A stretch of 61,952 bases of DNA from contig CAZFDT010000026.1 in assembly GCA_964518335.1 (NCBI GenBank), positions 1 through 61,952 on the forward strand, given 5' to 3'. Both the position numbers and the translations under genes were made by a program. Source of the stretch: CAZFDT01 sp964518335. GTDB taxonomy: Bacteria; Planctomycetota; Phycisphaerae; Phycisphaerales; Phycisphaeraceae. Below, in pieces: positions 1 through 8,681 of the stretch. Position 1 is the first letter of the stretch, and every line of letters starts with the position of its first letter. The notes under the pieces are model-generated. The model did no database searches, was not told the origin of the DNA, and worked only from the letters and a program-made list of their open reading frames with translations.

Positions 1-24
1 ATCGGCACATCCCGCGACCATGGA

Positions 25-117
25 TCACTCAACTGGGGTAAATGTCTTCACCCTGACCATGACCTCATAGTCCTCGACGTAGTCGCCCACAATCATTACG
101 ATGCGTTTGGCAGCCAT
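25..117 (-). pseudogene. Truncated N-terminus of a DJ-1/PfpI-family protein
   Basis: Read leftwards from the ATG at 117, the codons give KRIVMIVGDYVEDYEVMV, which is the opening beta strand and acidic loop typical of the DJ-1/PfpI (intracellular protease/deglycase) family. After this match the frame continues for only nine unrelated residues and stops at 25-27, whereas the family is normally about 170-200 residues long. The nucleophile-elbow cysteine and the rest of the fold are absent. I infer a gene remnant broken by a deletion or rearrangement, but a sequencing or assembly fault near the window edge could produce the same picture. Confidence 0.55.
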
Positions 118-241
118 ATCGGGATCTCCCATCTCGAGGGGTGGTATGGACCGACTCCAGATGATAGGGTCTGGCGGGTGGGAATGGCCGATAGGATGAA
201 CGGACCGGCACACATGCGGGCCAGGCCCGGGATCGGATTTC

Positions 242-790
242 GTGAGGATCGACATTCGCAATCTGGATCGTCAGCGGTTGTTCTCGGCGGAGGTGGACAT
301 GAAAGACCCGCCAGCGGTGGTGCGTCCGAACACAGGCGCGGCCGCCACGAACGCCCCGGGCAATGGCACGGATGTGTACCTGGACTGGGACCGCGCGGTG
401 GATGACGAGGGCCATTTGCGCCGCTGCCCCGTATGCGGCTGCCGTGAGTTGTTCGTCCGCAAGGATTTCCCGCAGGTGACTGGATTCGTCGTCGTCGTCG
501 CCGCGGCGGTGGTGTCGATGATCCTCTTCGGCGCTGGCGAGGTCACCGCAGCGTTAGCGGTGCTGGCGGCGGTGGTCGTGATCGACTTCGTGGTGTTCTT
601 CTTCACCGGCAAGACGCTGGTGTGCTACCGCTGCCGCAGCGAGTTCCGCGACCTGCCGATCCGCCGCGACCATCCCGGCTGGGACCTGGCGATCGGTGAG
701 AAGTACCGCCGCCTGCCCACCGACACAGCCCGCCGGGCCGACCCGCATCCTGCGCCGCCCGATGTGAAGAACTCCGCAGCATCGTCATGA
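242..790 (+). CDS. Zinc-ribbon protein with two membrane segments
   Basis: I do not recognise a named family. The 182-residue product has a CPVCGC knuckle near residue 63 and a second CYRC knuckle near residue 128, together a plausible zinc ribbon split by two hydrophobic segments (about residues 79-119, valine- and alanine-rich). The two knuckles would lie on the same membrane face. The GTG at 242 gives the longest form; an in-frame ATG at 299 is an alternative start that keeps both knuckles. It ends 13 bases before the DUF218 gene, on the same strand, so the two are probably co-transcribed. No function can be assigned. Confidence 0.6.
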   Translation: MRIDIRNLDRQRLFSAEVDMKDPPAVVRPNTGAAATNAPGNGTDVYLDWDRAVDDEGHLRRCPVCGCRELFVRKDFPQVTGFVVVVAAAVVSMILFGAGEVTAALAVLAAVVVIDFVVFFFTGKTLVCYRCRSEFRDLPIRRDHPGWDLAIGEKYRRLPTDTARRADPHPAPPDVKNSAASS

Positions 791-803
791 ACAGGAGTCG
801 ATC

Positions 804-1763
804 ATGGTTGCAGTGACTGCCCGGACGCTGGCGACGATGCTCGGCGCGTTCGTGCTGGTGTCACTGATGGCATCGTGGGTGAATCCGGCAATGGACGCGA
901 TGGTGTGGCTGGTGGATTTGCGGTCGTGGCCGGGTGGGGTGCGTGTCGCGATGCTGCTGGGCGCCGCGGCGATGTGGCTGGCGTTTGCGGTGCGGCCAGC
1001 CGGGGCGCGGTCGTGGCGGGGGCGGGCGACCCTGAGCGTGACAGGCCTGATCGCTGCAGTAGCCCTGCTGGACGCCGCGCGGTTCCTGTGGCTGCTTCAC
1101 GCCGGACACGTCCAGACCACGCTGCCGATGCCGATGCCGATGTCGCTTGGCGTGTTCGCCGCCCTGGCCGTGATCGTCCTGGCCCATCGTCAACCGCCCC
1201 GCCACGTGCCCCGCATCCGCGCCGCCGCCGGCGTATTGGCCACCACTTGCATCGCCCTGCTCGGCTTCACGCTTGGCCAGATGTTCACCTTCGGGAAAAC
1301 CGACTACCGTCGCGGCGCACACGCCATCGTCGTGTTTGGCGCCCGAGCCTACGCCGATGGCCGACCCAGCGATGCCCTGGCCGACCGCGTGCGCACCGCC
1401 TGCGACCTCTACCATGCCGGGTATGCCCCGCTGCTGGTGATGAGCGGCGGCCCCGGTGACGGCGACATCCACGAAACCCAGGCCATGCGCCGCATGGCGA
1501 TGAGCCTGGGCGTCCCCGACGAGGCCATCCAACTCGACCCCACCGGCGTCAACACCCGCGCCACCGTCGCAGCCACGGCGACAAGTGTCCGCCTCATGGC
1601 CGTCAGCCACTTCTACCACCTGCCCCGCGTCAAGCTCACCTATCAACGCGCTGGCGTCGACGTCTTTACCGTCCCCGCCCGCGAACGCTACACCCTCACC
1701 AAAATGCCCCTGCTCATCGCCCGCGAAGTCGCCGCGATCTGGTACTACGCCTTCACGGCGTGA
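804..1763 (+). CDS. DUF218 (YdcF/SanA/ElyC-like) membrane protein
   Basis: The N-terminal half (about residues 1-160) holds four or so hydrophobic segments. The C-terminal half is a DUF218 domain: an AIVVFGA strand, the SDALADRV helix, MSGGPGDGDIHETQAM, then GVNTRATV and the SHFYHLPR segment. DUF218 proteins such as YdcF and ElyC are linked to envelope processes including peptidoglycan precursor handling, but their chemistry is poorly defined. The start is well supported by CAGGAG six bases before the ATG. It follows the zinc-ribbon membrane gene closely. The strand opposite its 3' end carries an open frame from the DUF2330 side, so the two transcription units converge here. Confidence 0.85.
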   Translation: MVAVTARTLATMLGAFVLVSLMASWVNPAMDAMVWLVDLRSWPGGVRVAMLLGAAAMWLAFAVRPAGARSWRGRATLSVTGLIAAVALLDAARFLWLLHAGHVQTTLPMPMPMSLGVFAALAVIVLAHRQPPRHVPRIRAAAGVLATTCIALLGFTLGQMFTFGKTDYRRGAHAIVVFGARAYADGRPSDALADRVRTACDLYHAGYAPLLVMSGGPGDGDIHETQAMRRMAMSLGVPDEAIQLDPTGVNTRATVAATATSVRLMAVSHFYHLPRVKLTYQRAGVDVFTVPARERYTLTKMPLLIAREVAAIWYYAFTA

Positions 1764-2231
1764 TGGACGAACGTGTTTGCTCCACGGGGTCCAGTTCACG
1801 CGAGGTCGGCCAGACGCAAACCCCGCACCCTCCGCATCAAAACCGATCACCTCCACACCAGCGCGATCTTCGCGCACAACCAAATTGCCCGGCGAGTCCT
1901 CATCAAGCATCGGCGGTGCATCTGGGCCAAACACTTCGCTGCGCACGGCATGGCACGCGGCCTCGACATCGGCGAGGGTGGGTGCATCTTTGCCGGTCAA
2001 GCGATGATCGATCCATTCGCCCACACGTGTGGCTGCCACATTGCGCGACAGCCAGTCGCGCCGCGCGACGCCACGCGGTATGAAGAGGTAGCTAATCAGT
2101 GCCACGACAATGGCAATGGCCACAGCGCCGCTCAGTATGACGACGGGCATACCTTCACGCTGTTTGCCAGTACGTGCGGCGAAAGATGCCATGATCATGC
2201 CACATCCCAGAGCCACCGATGCGATCGTCAT
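1764..2231 (-). CDS. Two-segment membrane ORF of uncertain 3' end, possibly part of a frameshifted DUF2330 gene
   Basis: From the ATG at 2231 the frame encodes two hydrophobic helices (about residues 4-20 and 28-50) and then a polar region. It overlaps the preceding DUF2330 frame by 77 bases. It has no stop until 861, deep inside the DUF218 gene on the other strand. Third-position GC drops near 1775, so real coding probably ends around there; the 3' coordinate given is only the DUF218 boundary. Two readings are possible: an overlapping separate gene, or the membrane-anchored C-terminus of the DUF2330 protein displaced by a frameshift between about 2230 and 2270. No family assignment is possible. 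Confidence 0.35.
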
Positions 2232-3294
2232 GGCCCGAGTTGCTGCCGCCTCGGCGGGTATAGACCGTGCGCCAAGTCCGCCGCAGTGGACTCAGACTAA
2301 GCGAGAGGTCCTGTTCCATTTGACTGGGCGTTAGCTGCCCGCGCAAGCGGGTGACGGTGGTGGTACTCGGCACTATCGATCGCAGATAAGGATGACGCAC
2401 CGCGACGTGGTGCCGAGCAGGCAAATGCCGTGGATGGCCATCAAGCGGCGCCCGTTCCGCAACGGCGGCGCACCACACATCCAAACCCGCGACATGGGCC
2501 TGACCATCGGCAAAGATGAACAGGTCAAGTGTGATCGGCTCGCGCTGCCCGACACCTGTGAGTCGCATGGCATAAATCGGCTCTGCGGCGGAAAAAGTCA
2601 TCGCAAGCGGATGAGGTTGCAGGGTCTGGCTGCGTGCCTGCGCCCCGGCCCGCATGCGCGCGACAACAAAACGCCAGCCGCGTCGGGCATACTCATCCAC
2701 TACCGTGTCGATCCCCATGGGGACGTGGAAACTCTCGCGATGGAGCCAGTCGAGAAGCACATCGCCGCGATCACCACCTATGACCGCCACGTCGTAGGCA
2801 CCGAGGGTTTGCCTTGAATGCAAACGGACGCCAGTGTTATCCGATGCGCTCGCTCCCGCCCTGCCGGCGGGCAGTGATATTCCGATCACACACATGAAGA
2901 GAACGACAGTCAGGCAGATGTACAGGGCGGCACGGTAGTGCCCGAGAATGGCGAGTGACAATGTGAGGGCGAGCACCAGCACGATGATGAAGCGTGGATC
3001 ACTGCTACCTTCGAGCCGCGGCGAGGTCAGGCGGTCCAGGGTGGTGAAGACGCCGCGCGTAGCGGGAGCCACCGCTGGATCCGCTGGCACGGGGATCACC
3101 CAGGCGAACTCGTCGCCCTCGCCGCGCAGGCCGGTCTCAACCACAAGCGTTTGCCGTTGACCGTCGAAGACGATGATGGCCCGCTGATCGGCAGTAGCTA
3201 CATCGACGCCGCCCCTGATCGAGAAACCTTTGCCGTCTGCGAGCAACAACGCCGCAGGAAGCAGCGCCAAGATGATCGGAACGCCCCAGCGCAT
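2155..3294 (-). CDS. DUF2330 domain protein
   Basis: The N-terminus has a signal-like hydrophobic segment (ILALLPAALLLADGKGF). It is followed by the DUF2330 hallmark region around residues 35-75, where a DGQRQTLVVETG strand leads to FAWVIPVPADP. Two further hydrophobic segments lie near residues 101-140. The rest contains a second conserved block (IYAMRLTGVGQREPITLDLFIFADGQ). DUF2330 proteins are exported or membrane proteins of unknown role. The last 25 or so residues look unlike the rest and overlap the next ORF, so the true C-terminus may be altered by a frameshift. It lies 13 bases downstream of ispF on the same strand. Confidence 0.75.
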   Translation of the reverse strand: MRWGVPIILALLPAALLLADGKGFSIRGGVDVATADQRAIIVFDGQRQTLVVETGLRGEGDEFAWVIPVPADPAVAPATRGVFTTLDRLTSPRLEGSSDPRFIIVLVLALTLSLAILGHYRAALYICLTVVLFMCVIGISLPAGRAGASASDNTGVRLHSRQTLGAYDVAVIGGDRGDVLLDWLHRESFHVPMGIDTVVDEYARRGWRFVVARMRAGAQARSQTLQPHPLAMTFSAAEPIYAMRLTGVGQREPITLDLFIFADGQAHVAGLDVWCAAVAERAPLDGHPRHLPARHHVAVRHPYLRSIVPSTTTVTRLRGQLTPSQMEQDLSLSLSPLRRTWRTVYTRRGGSNSGHDDRIGGSGMWHDHGIFRRTYWQTA

Positions 3295-3307
3295 GGAACA
3301 GACCTCT

Positions 3308-3799
3308 TCAGAAACGGACGAGCAGCACGACCACGTGGCAGGCGATCGCGCGGTTTTCGCCCAGGGCGTCCACGTTTTCGTGGGTCTTGCCCTTGACGTT
3401 GACCTGACTGATGTCGCAGCCGAGGAGGCCGGCGAGGTTGGCCCGCATCGTCGCCTTGTGCGAGCTGAGCCTGGGCCGCTGCAGGATCACGGTCACGTCG
3501 AGGTTGCCGATGGCGTACCCGGCGTCGCGCATGCGCCGGGTCGCGGCCTCCATGAAGATGCGCGAATCGGCTGCCTTCCACTGCGGGTCATTGTCGGGAA
3601 ACAGCGTGCCGATGTCGTCGCCGGCCCCCAGCGCGCCTAGCACGGCATCGACCACGGCGTGATACACCACGTCGCCGTCGGAATGCGCCGCACACCCCCG
3701 GTCGTGCTGCAGTGATACTCCGCCGACGATCAGCGGCAGCCCCGCCTCCAGTCGGTGCAGGTCGAATCCGTGGCCGATGCGGTAAGGCAACGTTGTCAT
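3308..3799 (-). CDS. ispF: 2-C-methyl-D-erythritol 2,4-cyclodiphosphate synthase
   Basis: IspF converts CDP-methylerythritol 2-phosphate to the cyclodiphosphate in the MEP route to isoprenoids. The metal-binding DLH motif (D13/H15 from this start), HSDGDV, GTLFPD and the KGKTHE segment are all present, and the length of about 163 residues matches the family. AGGAGG lies upstream; the GTG at 3802 and TTG at 3808 are in-frame alternatives with different spacing from it, and the ATG at 3799 is chosen because the family begins at about this point. The gene precedes the DUF2330 gene and follows the coiled-coil membrane gene on the same strand. Confidence 0.95.
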   Translation of the reverse strand: MTTLPYRIGHGFDLHRLEAGLPLIVGGVSLQHDRGCAAHSDGDVVYHAVVDAVLGALGAGDDIGTLFPDNDPQWKAADSRIFMEAATRRMRDAGYAIGNLDVTVILQRPRLSSHKATMRANLAGLLGCDISQVNVKGKTHENVDALGENRAIACHVVVLLVRF

Positions 3800-3839
3800 C
3801 ACTGACAAACAGACCTCCTTCAGTGCAACTTCGATTGTC

Positions 3840-4889
3840 TCACCTGCCGCCCTTCCCCCGCCGCGCCGCCTCTTGTCTGGCCAGCACCTCCTGCTGCAGT
3901 TGGTGCTGCTTGTCTGCCGCCGCCATCAGGGACTCGAACGCCCTGTTGTACGTCGTCATGGCGGCATCGTCGTCGATCAGCAGTTCCTCGCCCTCCACAC
4001 GCCAGCGGCCCCACTGGTCGTGCAGCGTCGTCAGCATCGTCTTCGCCTCGGCGCAGATCGTGCGGTCGGTCTGGCGAATGCCCTTGAGCAGTTCCAACGG
4101 ATATGTCTTCATGAATCCGCCGTGGACTTTGATGACTTCGTCCGAGGACACCTTGGCGTCGATCATCTTCTTGCGAAGTTCGGCCGGCGCCTCATCGTGA
4201 AACACGTCCAGCTTTTCGTTGGCTTCATCGAGGGCGGCGAGCAGCTTGAGTCTTTCGTCGATCTGCTCGAGGGTCTTGAGCGTGGCCGCGTCGATGCCCC
4301 CGGCAGCATTGAACGCATCGAACGCTGACTGATACGTCTGCATGTGCGCCGCCGCATCGCGCAGCACCGACGCCATCGCCTGCATCGACGCGGCCTCGCG
4401 CTGCGTGCCCTTGCTCGCGGTTTCCTCCATCACCTTGGCCATATCCTGGATGCGCTCGACAGCCTCCGGGCGCATCTCGCCGCTCTCGATCTGCTCGCGG
4501 TTGAGCTCGTGCAGGCGTTCCACCTGGCGGTCCAACTCGGCCAACCCCTGGTTGACCTGACTGCGATTGCCCGCCAGGTTCATCGCCAGTCCCATGGCGA
4601 ACAACCCCAGGGCGAGCATCCCGCCGTTGAGGCACAGACCCGTCACGGCCCGGCCGATCACACCCTCACGTCCGTAACGCCGGCTGGCCACGAGGGCATA
4701 CACCGCCGCCCCGACCCCGATGAGCAGCACAACCAGAGCGATCACGCCCTGCGCGATGGCAACGATGCGACGCTCCGGCCCCTCCACATCGGCGGCACGC
4801 ATGAGCACGGACAAACCAATCACCAGCAGCGGTGCGATCAACGAAGCGCGGGCAGCGGTCTGAGCGGGGTTGCGAGTGGAATTTGACAT
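3840..4889 (-). CDS. Membrane protein with a long coiled-coil domain
   Basis: I do not recognise a family. The N-terminal 120 residues contain three hydrophobic helices, the last followed by NLAGNRSQ. The remaining 230 residues are charged and helical with heptad-like stretches (LAELDRQVERLHELNREQIE) and end in a basic tail. The start at 4889 is preferred because GGAG lies seven bases upstream; the longer frame would begin at 4922. The topology suggests a membrane anchor carrying a large helical bundle, but nothing shows on which side of the membrane it faces. Confidence 0.6.
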   Translation of the reverse strand: MSNSTRNPAQTAARASLIAPLLVIGLSVLMRAADVEGPERRIVAIAQGVIALVVLLIGVGAAVYALVASRRYGREGVIGRAVTGLCLNGGMLALGLFAMGLAMNLAGNRSQVNQGLAELDRQVERLHELNREQIESGEMRPEAVERIQDMAKVMEETASKGTQREAASMQAMASVLRDAAAHMQTYQSAFDAFNAAGGIDAATLKTLEQIDERLKLLAALDEANEKLDVFHDEAPAELRKKMIDAKVSSDEVIKVHGGFMKTYPLELLKGIRQTDRTICAEAKTMLTTLHDQWGRWRVEGEELLIDDDAAMTTYNRAFESLMAAADKQHQLQQEVLARQEAARRGKGGR

Positions 4890-5018
4890 CGACAAGCTCC
4901 GGAACGACTCAGGATCGATCATCGGGCGGCGAAGAAGATAATATCAGTTTCGCCAGCGGTCATGGCCTGGTGTCCTTGAGTGGGCTGCATGCCATGCGGG
5001 TTTGTCCCACTCATATCG

Positions 5019-6407
5019 CTACTTGATTCCCAAGTCCTTGAGCTTGCGATAGAGGGTGCGTTCGCCGATGCCAAGCATACGGGCGGCGCCCTCGCGGTTG
5101 CCGGCATTGATGCGCAGGGCGTTGCGGATGGCCTGCTTCTCGAGCTGCTCGAGGCTGAGCACGCTGGTGTCACCGCCGCCGGCAGGTAGCGCCAGTTCGG
5201 CGATCGTCTCGTCCGTGCGGACGTCCGGGGGCAGGTGGCGCGGCTCCAGGCGATCGCCCTCGGCAATGACCACCATGTTCTGCACGACGTTCATGAGCTG
5301 GCGAACGTTGCCCGGCCAGTCGTAGCGCATCAGGGCCTGCATGACATCCTCGGCGACGGCCGGAGCGGGTCGCTCCATATCCTGAGCGAACCTTTGCACG
5401 TAGTGCCGCACGAGCAGCGGGATATCGTCGCGCCGCTGCCGAAGCGACGGCAACTGCAGCTCGACGCCCTTGATCCTGAAATACAGGTCTTCGCGGAAGC
5501 GGCCGCTTTTCACCAGGTCGTCGAGGTGGCGATTGGTCGCGCTGATGAGGCGCACGTCCACGTGGCGGGGCTCGTTGCTGCCCAGGCGCACAACCTCCCC
5601 GTTCTCCAGCACGCGCAGGAGCTTGGCCTGCATGGCGTTGGGCATGTCGCCGATCTCGTCGAGGAAGAGCGTGCCGCCGTCGGCGTACTCGAAGCGACCC
5701 TGGCGGTCCTTCTCCGCACCGGTGAACGCACCGCGCACGTGCCCGAAAAGCTCATCCTCCAGGATGCTCTCGCTGAGCCCGGCGCAGTTGAGCGGAACAA
5801 AGGACTTTTTCGCACGCTTGGAGTTGTTGTGAATGGCCTGGGCGATCAGTTCCTTACCCGTGCCGCTCTCCCCGCTGATGAGTACGGGGATGTTGCTCGG
5901 CGCCACCTGCTTCATGCGCATCAGCATGCTGCGCATCAGCGGTGACTGCCCGATGATGCCTTCGAAGCCGTACTGCTCGTCGAGCCGCTGATGGAGCTGC
6001 GTGTTCTGCACGCGGAGCATGACGGTCTGAACCGCGCGGTCGCAGAGATTGCGGAATACGTCCAGGTCCAGAGGCTTTTCGATGAAATCGTACGCTCCGC
6101 CCTTGATGGCTTCCTTGGCGGTGGGCACGTCGCCATGGGCGGTGACCATGATGGTCTCGGCGTTGGGCTGCGTCTGGCGGGCGATGGCAAGGACCTCCAT
6201 GCCGTCGCGCTCGCCACTCATCACCAGGTCAGTGACGATTAAGTCGAACTGGCCGTGGCGGAGTTCGTCCCGTGCCGTTGTCAGGTCGTTGACGATCGTG
6301 CAGACGTGCCCGCGGCGACGCAGCGCCTCGGCCATGACGTTGGCGTGCTCCGGCTCGTCATCGACAATGAGCACCTGGGCCACACTGATCTCGGCTGACT
6401 CGGTCAT
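5019..6407 (-). CDS. NtrC-type sigma-54 response regulator
   Basis: This is a three-domain transcription activator of 462 residues. The receiver has an acidic pocket at D16/D17 and the phospho-acceptor D60 in TDLVM. The AAA+ domain has Walker A GESGTGKE, the sigma-54 contact loop GAFTGA, Walker B LFLDEIGD and an arginine-rich C-terminal part. The Fis-type helix-turn-helix reads NREGAARMLGIGERTLYRKL. The start at 6407 puts the receiver at the N-terminus; the frame upstream overlaps mqnA and is not coding. No sensor kinase or obvious sigma-54 promoter is nearby, so its signal and targets are unknown. It is divergent from mqnA, about 80 bases away. Confidence 0.95.
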   Translation of the reverse strand: MTESAEISVAQVLIVDDEPEHANVMAEALRRRGHVCTIVNDLTTARDELRHGQFDLIVTDLVMSGERDGMEVLAIARQTQPNAETIMVTAHGDVPTAKEAIKGGAYDFIEKPLDLDVFRNLCDRAVQTVMLRVQNTQLHQRLDEQYGFEGIIGQSPLMRSMLMRMKQVAPSNIPVLISGESGTGKELIAQAIHNNSKRAKKSFVPLNCAGLSESILEDELFGHVRGAFTGAEKDRQGRFEYADGGTLFLDEIGDMPNAMQAKLLRVLENGEVVRLGSNEPRHVDVRLISATNRHLDDLVKSGRFREDLYFRIKGVELQLPSLRQRRDDIPLLVRHYVQRFAQDMERPAPAVAEDVMQALMRYDWPGNVRQLMNVVQNMVVIAEGDRLEPRHLPPDVRTDETIAELALPAGGGDTSVLSLEQLEKQAIRNALRINAGNREGAARMLGIGERTLYRKLKDLGIK

Positions 6408-6488
6408 GACGACATCATCCGGGCTTGATGCCCGGCGGTCAACGTTGCTTTCCACCGCAGCCCGGACAGGCCGTATCATGTGCGCACC

Positions 6489-7313
6489 ATGAGGATCGGC
6501 TGCGTCAGTTATCTCAATGCCAAACCCCTGATCGACGATATCGAGGTCGCCTGGCCTCAGGCGAAGGTGCGTTTCGACGTGCCCAGCAGACTGCTCGCCG
6601 ATCTGGAGCGTGGTGCGGTGGAGATAGCCCTGTGCCCGGTGATCGACTTTTTCCGCAGTCGCGTACCTCTGACGATTGTGCCCGTCGGCGGCATCGGCTG
6701 CGATGGGCCGACCCTGACGGTGCGGCTGTATTCGTCGATCCCACTCGATCAGGTGGAAGCGGTCCATGCCGACACCGACAGCCACACGAGCGTGGCACTG
6801 CTGCGTGTGTTGATGCTGCGGTTACACGGCCGCCGCCTCAAGCTCGTTGACCTGAACACCCGCGGGTCAGTTATACAGCACCAATCCAATCCAGCCAGCA
6901 TGTTGCTCATCGGCGACAAGGTCGTGACCGACTCGCCCGCGGCGGTGCGTTACCCCTACCAACTCGACCTGGGCGAGGCATGGAAGCAAGTGACGGGGCT
7001 GCCCTTTGTGTTTGCCGTATGGATGGCGCGGGAGGGCGTTGCACTTGACGAGGCGGCGAATCGCCTTGACGACTGCCGCCGCCGCAATGCCGACCGCATC
7101 GACGACATCGTCGCCCACTACGCACCGACGCACGGCTGGCCGCTCGATTTGGCCCGGCACTACCTGGGCGATCTGCTCAAGTTCGATATCGGTCCACGCC
7201 AGATCGACGCCATCGCTCGCTTCGGTGACGAGGCCGTCGCTGCCGGTGTGCTGGACAAGGCCAGGCCCCTGGAGGTGATGCGTCTCGTCCGACCGCACTT
7301 GCCCAGTCGGTGA
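6489..7313 (+). CDS. mqnA: Chorismate dehydratase MqnA (futalosine pathway of menaquinone synthesis)
   Basis: The product starts MRIGCVSYLNAKPL, the signature of the MqnA/MqnD family of periplasmic-binding-protein fold enzymes. Further conserved segments are ALCPVIDFF, IGCDGPTLTVRLYS, LLIGDKVV and GLPFVFAVW. MqnA makes 3-enolpyruvyl-benzoate from chorismate, the first step of the futalosine route. At 274 residues it fits the family. The ATG at 6489 is preferred over the in-frame GTG at 6480. No other mqn genes are in the window. The nucleotide-sugar dehydrogenase follows 18 bases later on the same strand. Confidence 0.9.
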   Translation: MRIGCVSYLNAKPLIDDIEVAWPQAKVRFDVPSRLLADLERGAVEIALCPVIDFFRSRVPLTIVPVGGIGCDGPTLTVRLYSSIPLDQVEAVHADTDSHTSVALLRVLMLRLHGRRLKLVDLNTRGSVIQHQSNPASMLLIGDKVVTDSPAAVRYPYQLDLGEAWKQVTGLPFVFAVWMAREGVALDEAANRLDDCRRRNADRIDDIVAHYAPTHGWPLDLARHYLGDLLKFDIGPRQIDAIARFGDEAVAAGVLDKARPLEVMRLVRPHLPSR

Positions 7314-7331
7314 GCGTTACACTATCACGCC

Positions 7332-8681
7332 ATGAGCGGACTTGAATCACGCATCACGGCACGCACCACCCGTATCGGCGTCATCGGCCTGGGCTACGTC
7401 GGGCTGCCGTTGCTGCGCGTCTTCTGGGATGCCGGCTTTCCGGTATTGGGCTTCGACGTGGACCCCGCGAAGATCGAGATGCTCAAGCGCGGGGAGAGCT
7501 ACCTCAAGCATCTGGGTGGGAATCTGGTGCGGGATATGCTGGGGCCTTCCGGGGGCGGAGGCACCGGGGCCGGGGACGGCCCGGCTCGCTTCGACGCGAC
7601 GAGCGACCTGTCGCGACTGGGCGAGGCGGATGCCGTCATCATTTGTGTGCCCACGCCGCTGGGCACGCACATGGAGCCGGACCTGAGTTATGTCGAGAAG
7701 ACCGCCGACGCCATCGCCGCCGCATTGCGGCCGGGTCAACTGGTGGTGCTCGAATCGACGACCTATCCCGGCACGACGCGCGAGGTCGTGCTGCCGCGGC
7801 TGGCGAAGGCGGGGCTGCAATGCGGCAAGGACTTCTACCTCGCGTTCAGCCCCGAGCGCGAGGACCCCGGCCGCAAGTCGCACGGCACGGCGACCATCCC
7901 CAAACTCGTCGGCGGCATCGATCCCGAGTCGGGCAGGCTTGCTGCAGCGCTTTACAGCGCTGCGATCAAGACCGTCATACCCGTCAGCACCGCCGAAGTC
8001 GCCGAGGCGGCGAAGATTCTGGAGAACGTCTATCGCGCGGTGAACATCGCCCTGGTCAACGAACTGAAGATGATCTTGACGCCCATGGGCATCGATGTGT
8101 GGGAAGTGATCGCGGCGGCGGCGACCAAGCCCTTTGGCTACCAGCCGTTCTACCCCGGACCGGGTCTCGGCGGGCACTGCATCCCGATCGACCCGTTCTA
8201 CCTCACATGGAAAGCACGCGAGGTCAGCCAGCCGACGCGCTTCATCGAACTGGCCGGACAGATCAACCACCAGATGCCCGACTACGTCGTGCAGCGCACG
8301 GTGCTGGCCCTCAACGACGCGGGCAAGAGCGTCAAAGGCTCGAAGATTCTCGTGCTTGGCCTGGCGTACAAGCCCGATGTCGATGACGTGCGGGAGAGTC
8401 CGAGCTTCGAGCTGATCGAGAAGCTCGAACACCTTGGTGCTGCAGTGGACTACAACGACCCGCACGTGCCGGCGACGCACAAGATGCGCCGTCATGACCT
8501 GCACATGCAGAGCGTGCCGCTGACCCCCGCGAGCCTGGCGAGCTACGACTGCGTGCTCATCGCCACGCACCACGCCGCCTACGACTGGGCGATGATCGCC
8601 CGGCACGCCCGGCTGATCGTCGATACCCGCGGCGTCATGCGCGACGTGCCGTCGCCCAGTGCGACGATCGTGCAGGCATGA
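7332..8681 (+). CDS. wbpA: UDP-sugar 6-dehydrogenase, WbpA/TviB type
   Basis: This is a UDP-glucose/GDP-mannose dehydrogenase family enzyme that oxidises C6 of a nucleotide sugar to a uronic acid for surface polysaccharide synthesis. The N-terminal Rossmann motif GVIGLGYVGLP, the central PTPLGTHMEPDLSYV and ESTTYPGTT segments, the catalytic cysteine (C283 in GGHCIPIDPFYL) and the C-terminal LGLAYKPDVDDVRESPS motif are all intact. The pattern fits the UDP-N-acetylglucosamine branch (WbpA) better than Ugd, but substrate cannot be fixed from sequence alone. Its stop overlaps the next start by four bases, so translation of the VanZ-like gene is probably coupled. Confidence 0.85.
   Translation: MSGLESRITARTTRIGVIGLGYVGLPLLRVFWDAGFPVLGFDVDPAKIEMLKRGESYLKHLGGNLVRDMLGPSGGGGTGAGDGPARFDATSDLSRLGEADAVIICVPTPLGTHMEPDLSYVEKTADAIAAALRPGQLVVLESTTYPGTTREVVLPRLAKAGLQCGKDFYLAFSPEREDPGRKSHGTATIPKLVGGIDPESGRLAAALYSAAIKTVIPVSTAEVAEAAKILENVYRAVNIALVNELKMILTPMGIDVWEVIAAAATKPFGYQPFYPGPGLGGHCIPIDPFYLTWKAREVSQPTRFIELAGQINHQMPDYVVQRTVLALNDAGKSVKGSKILVLGLAYKPDVDDVRESPSFELIEKLEHLGAAVDYNDPHVPATHKMRRHDLHMQSVPLTPASLASYDCVLIATHHAAYDWAMIARHARLIVDTRGVMRDVPSPSATIVQA

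Noticed and set aside
861..1760. Continuation of the minus-strand membrane ORF through the DUF218 gene
   Set aside because: Third-position GC falls after about 1775 and the translation becomes Gly/His-rich, so the open frame here is more likely a by-product of the DUF218 coding strand.
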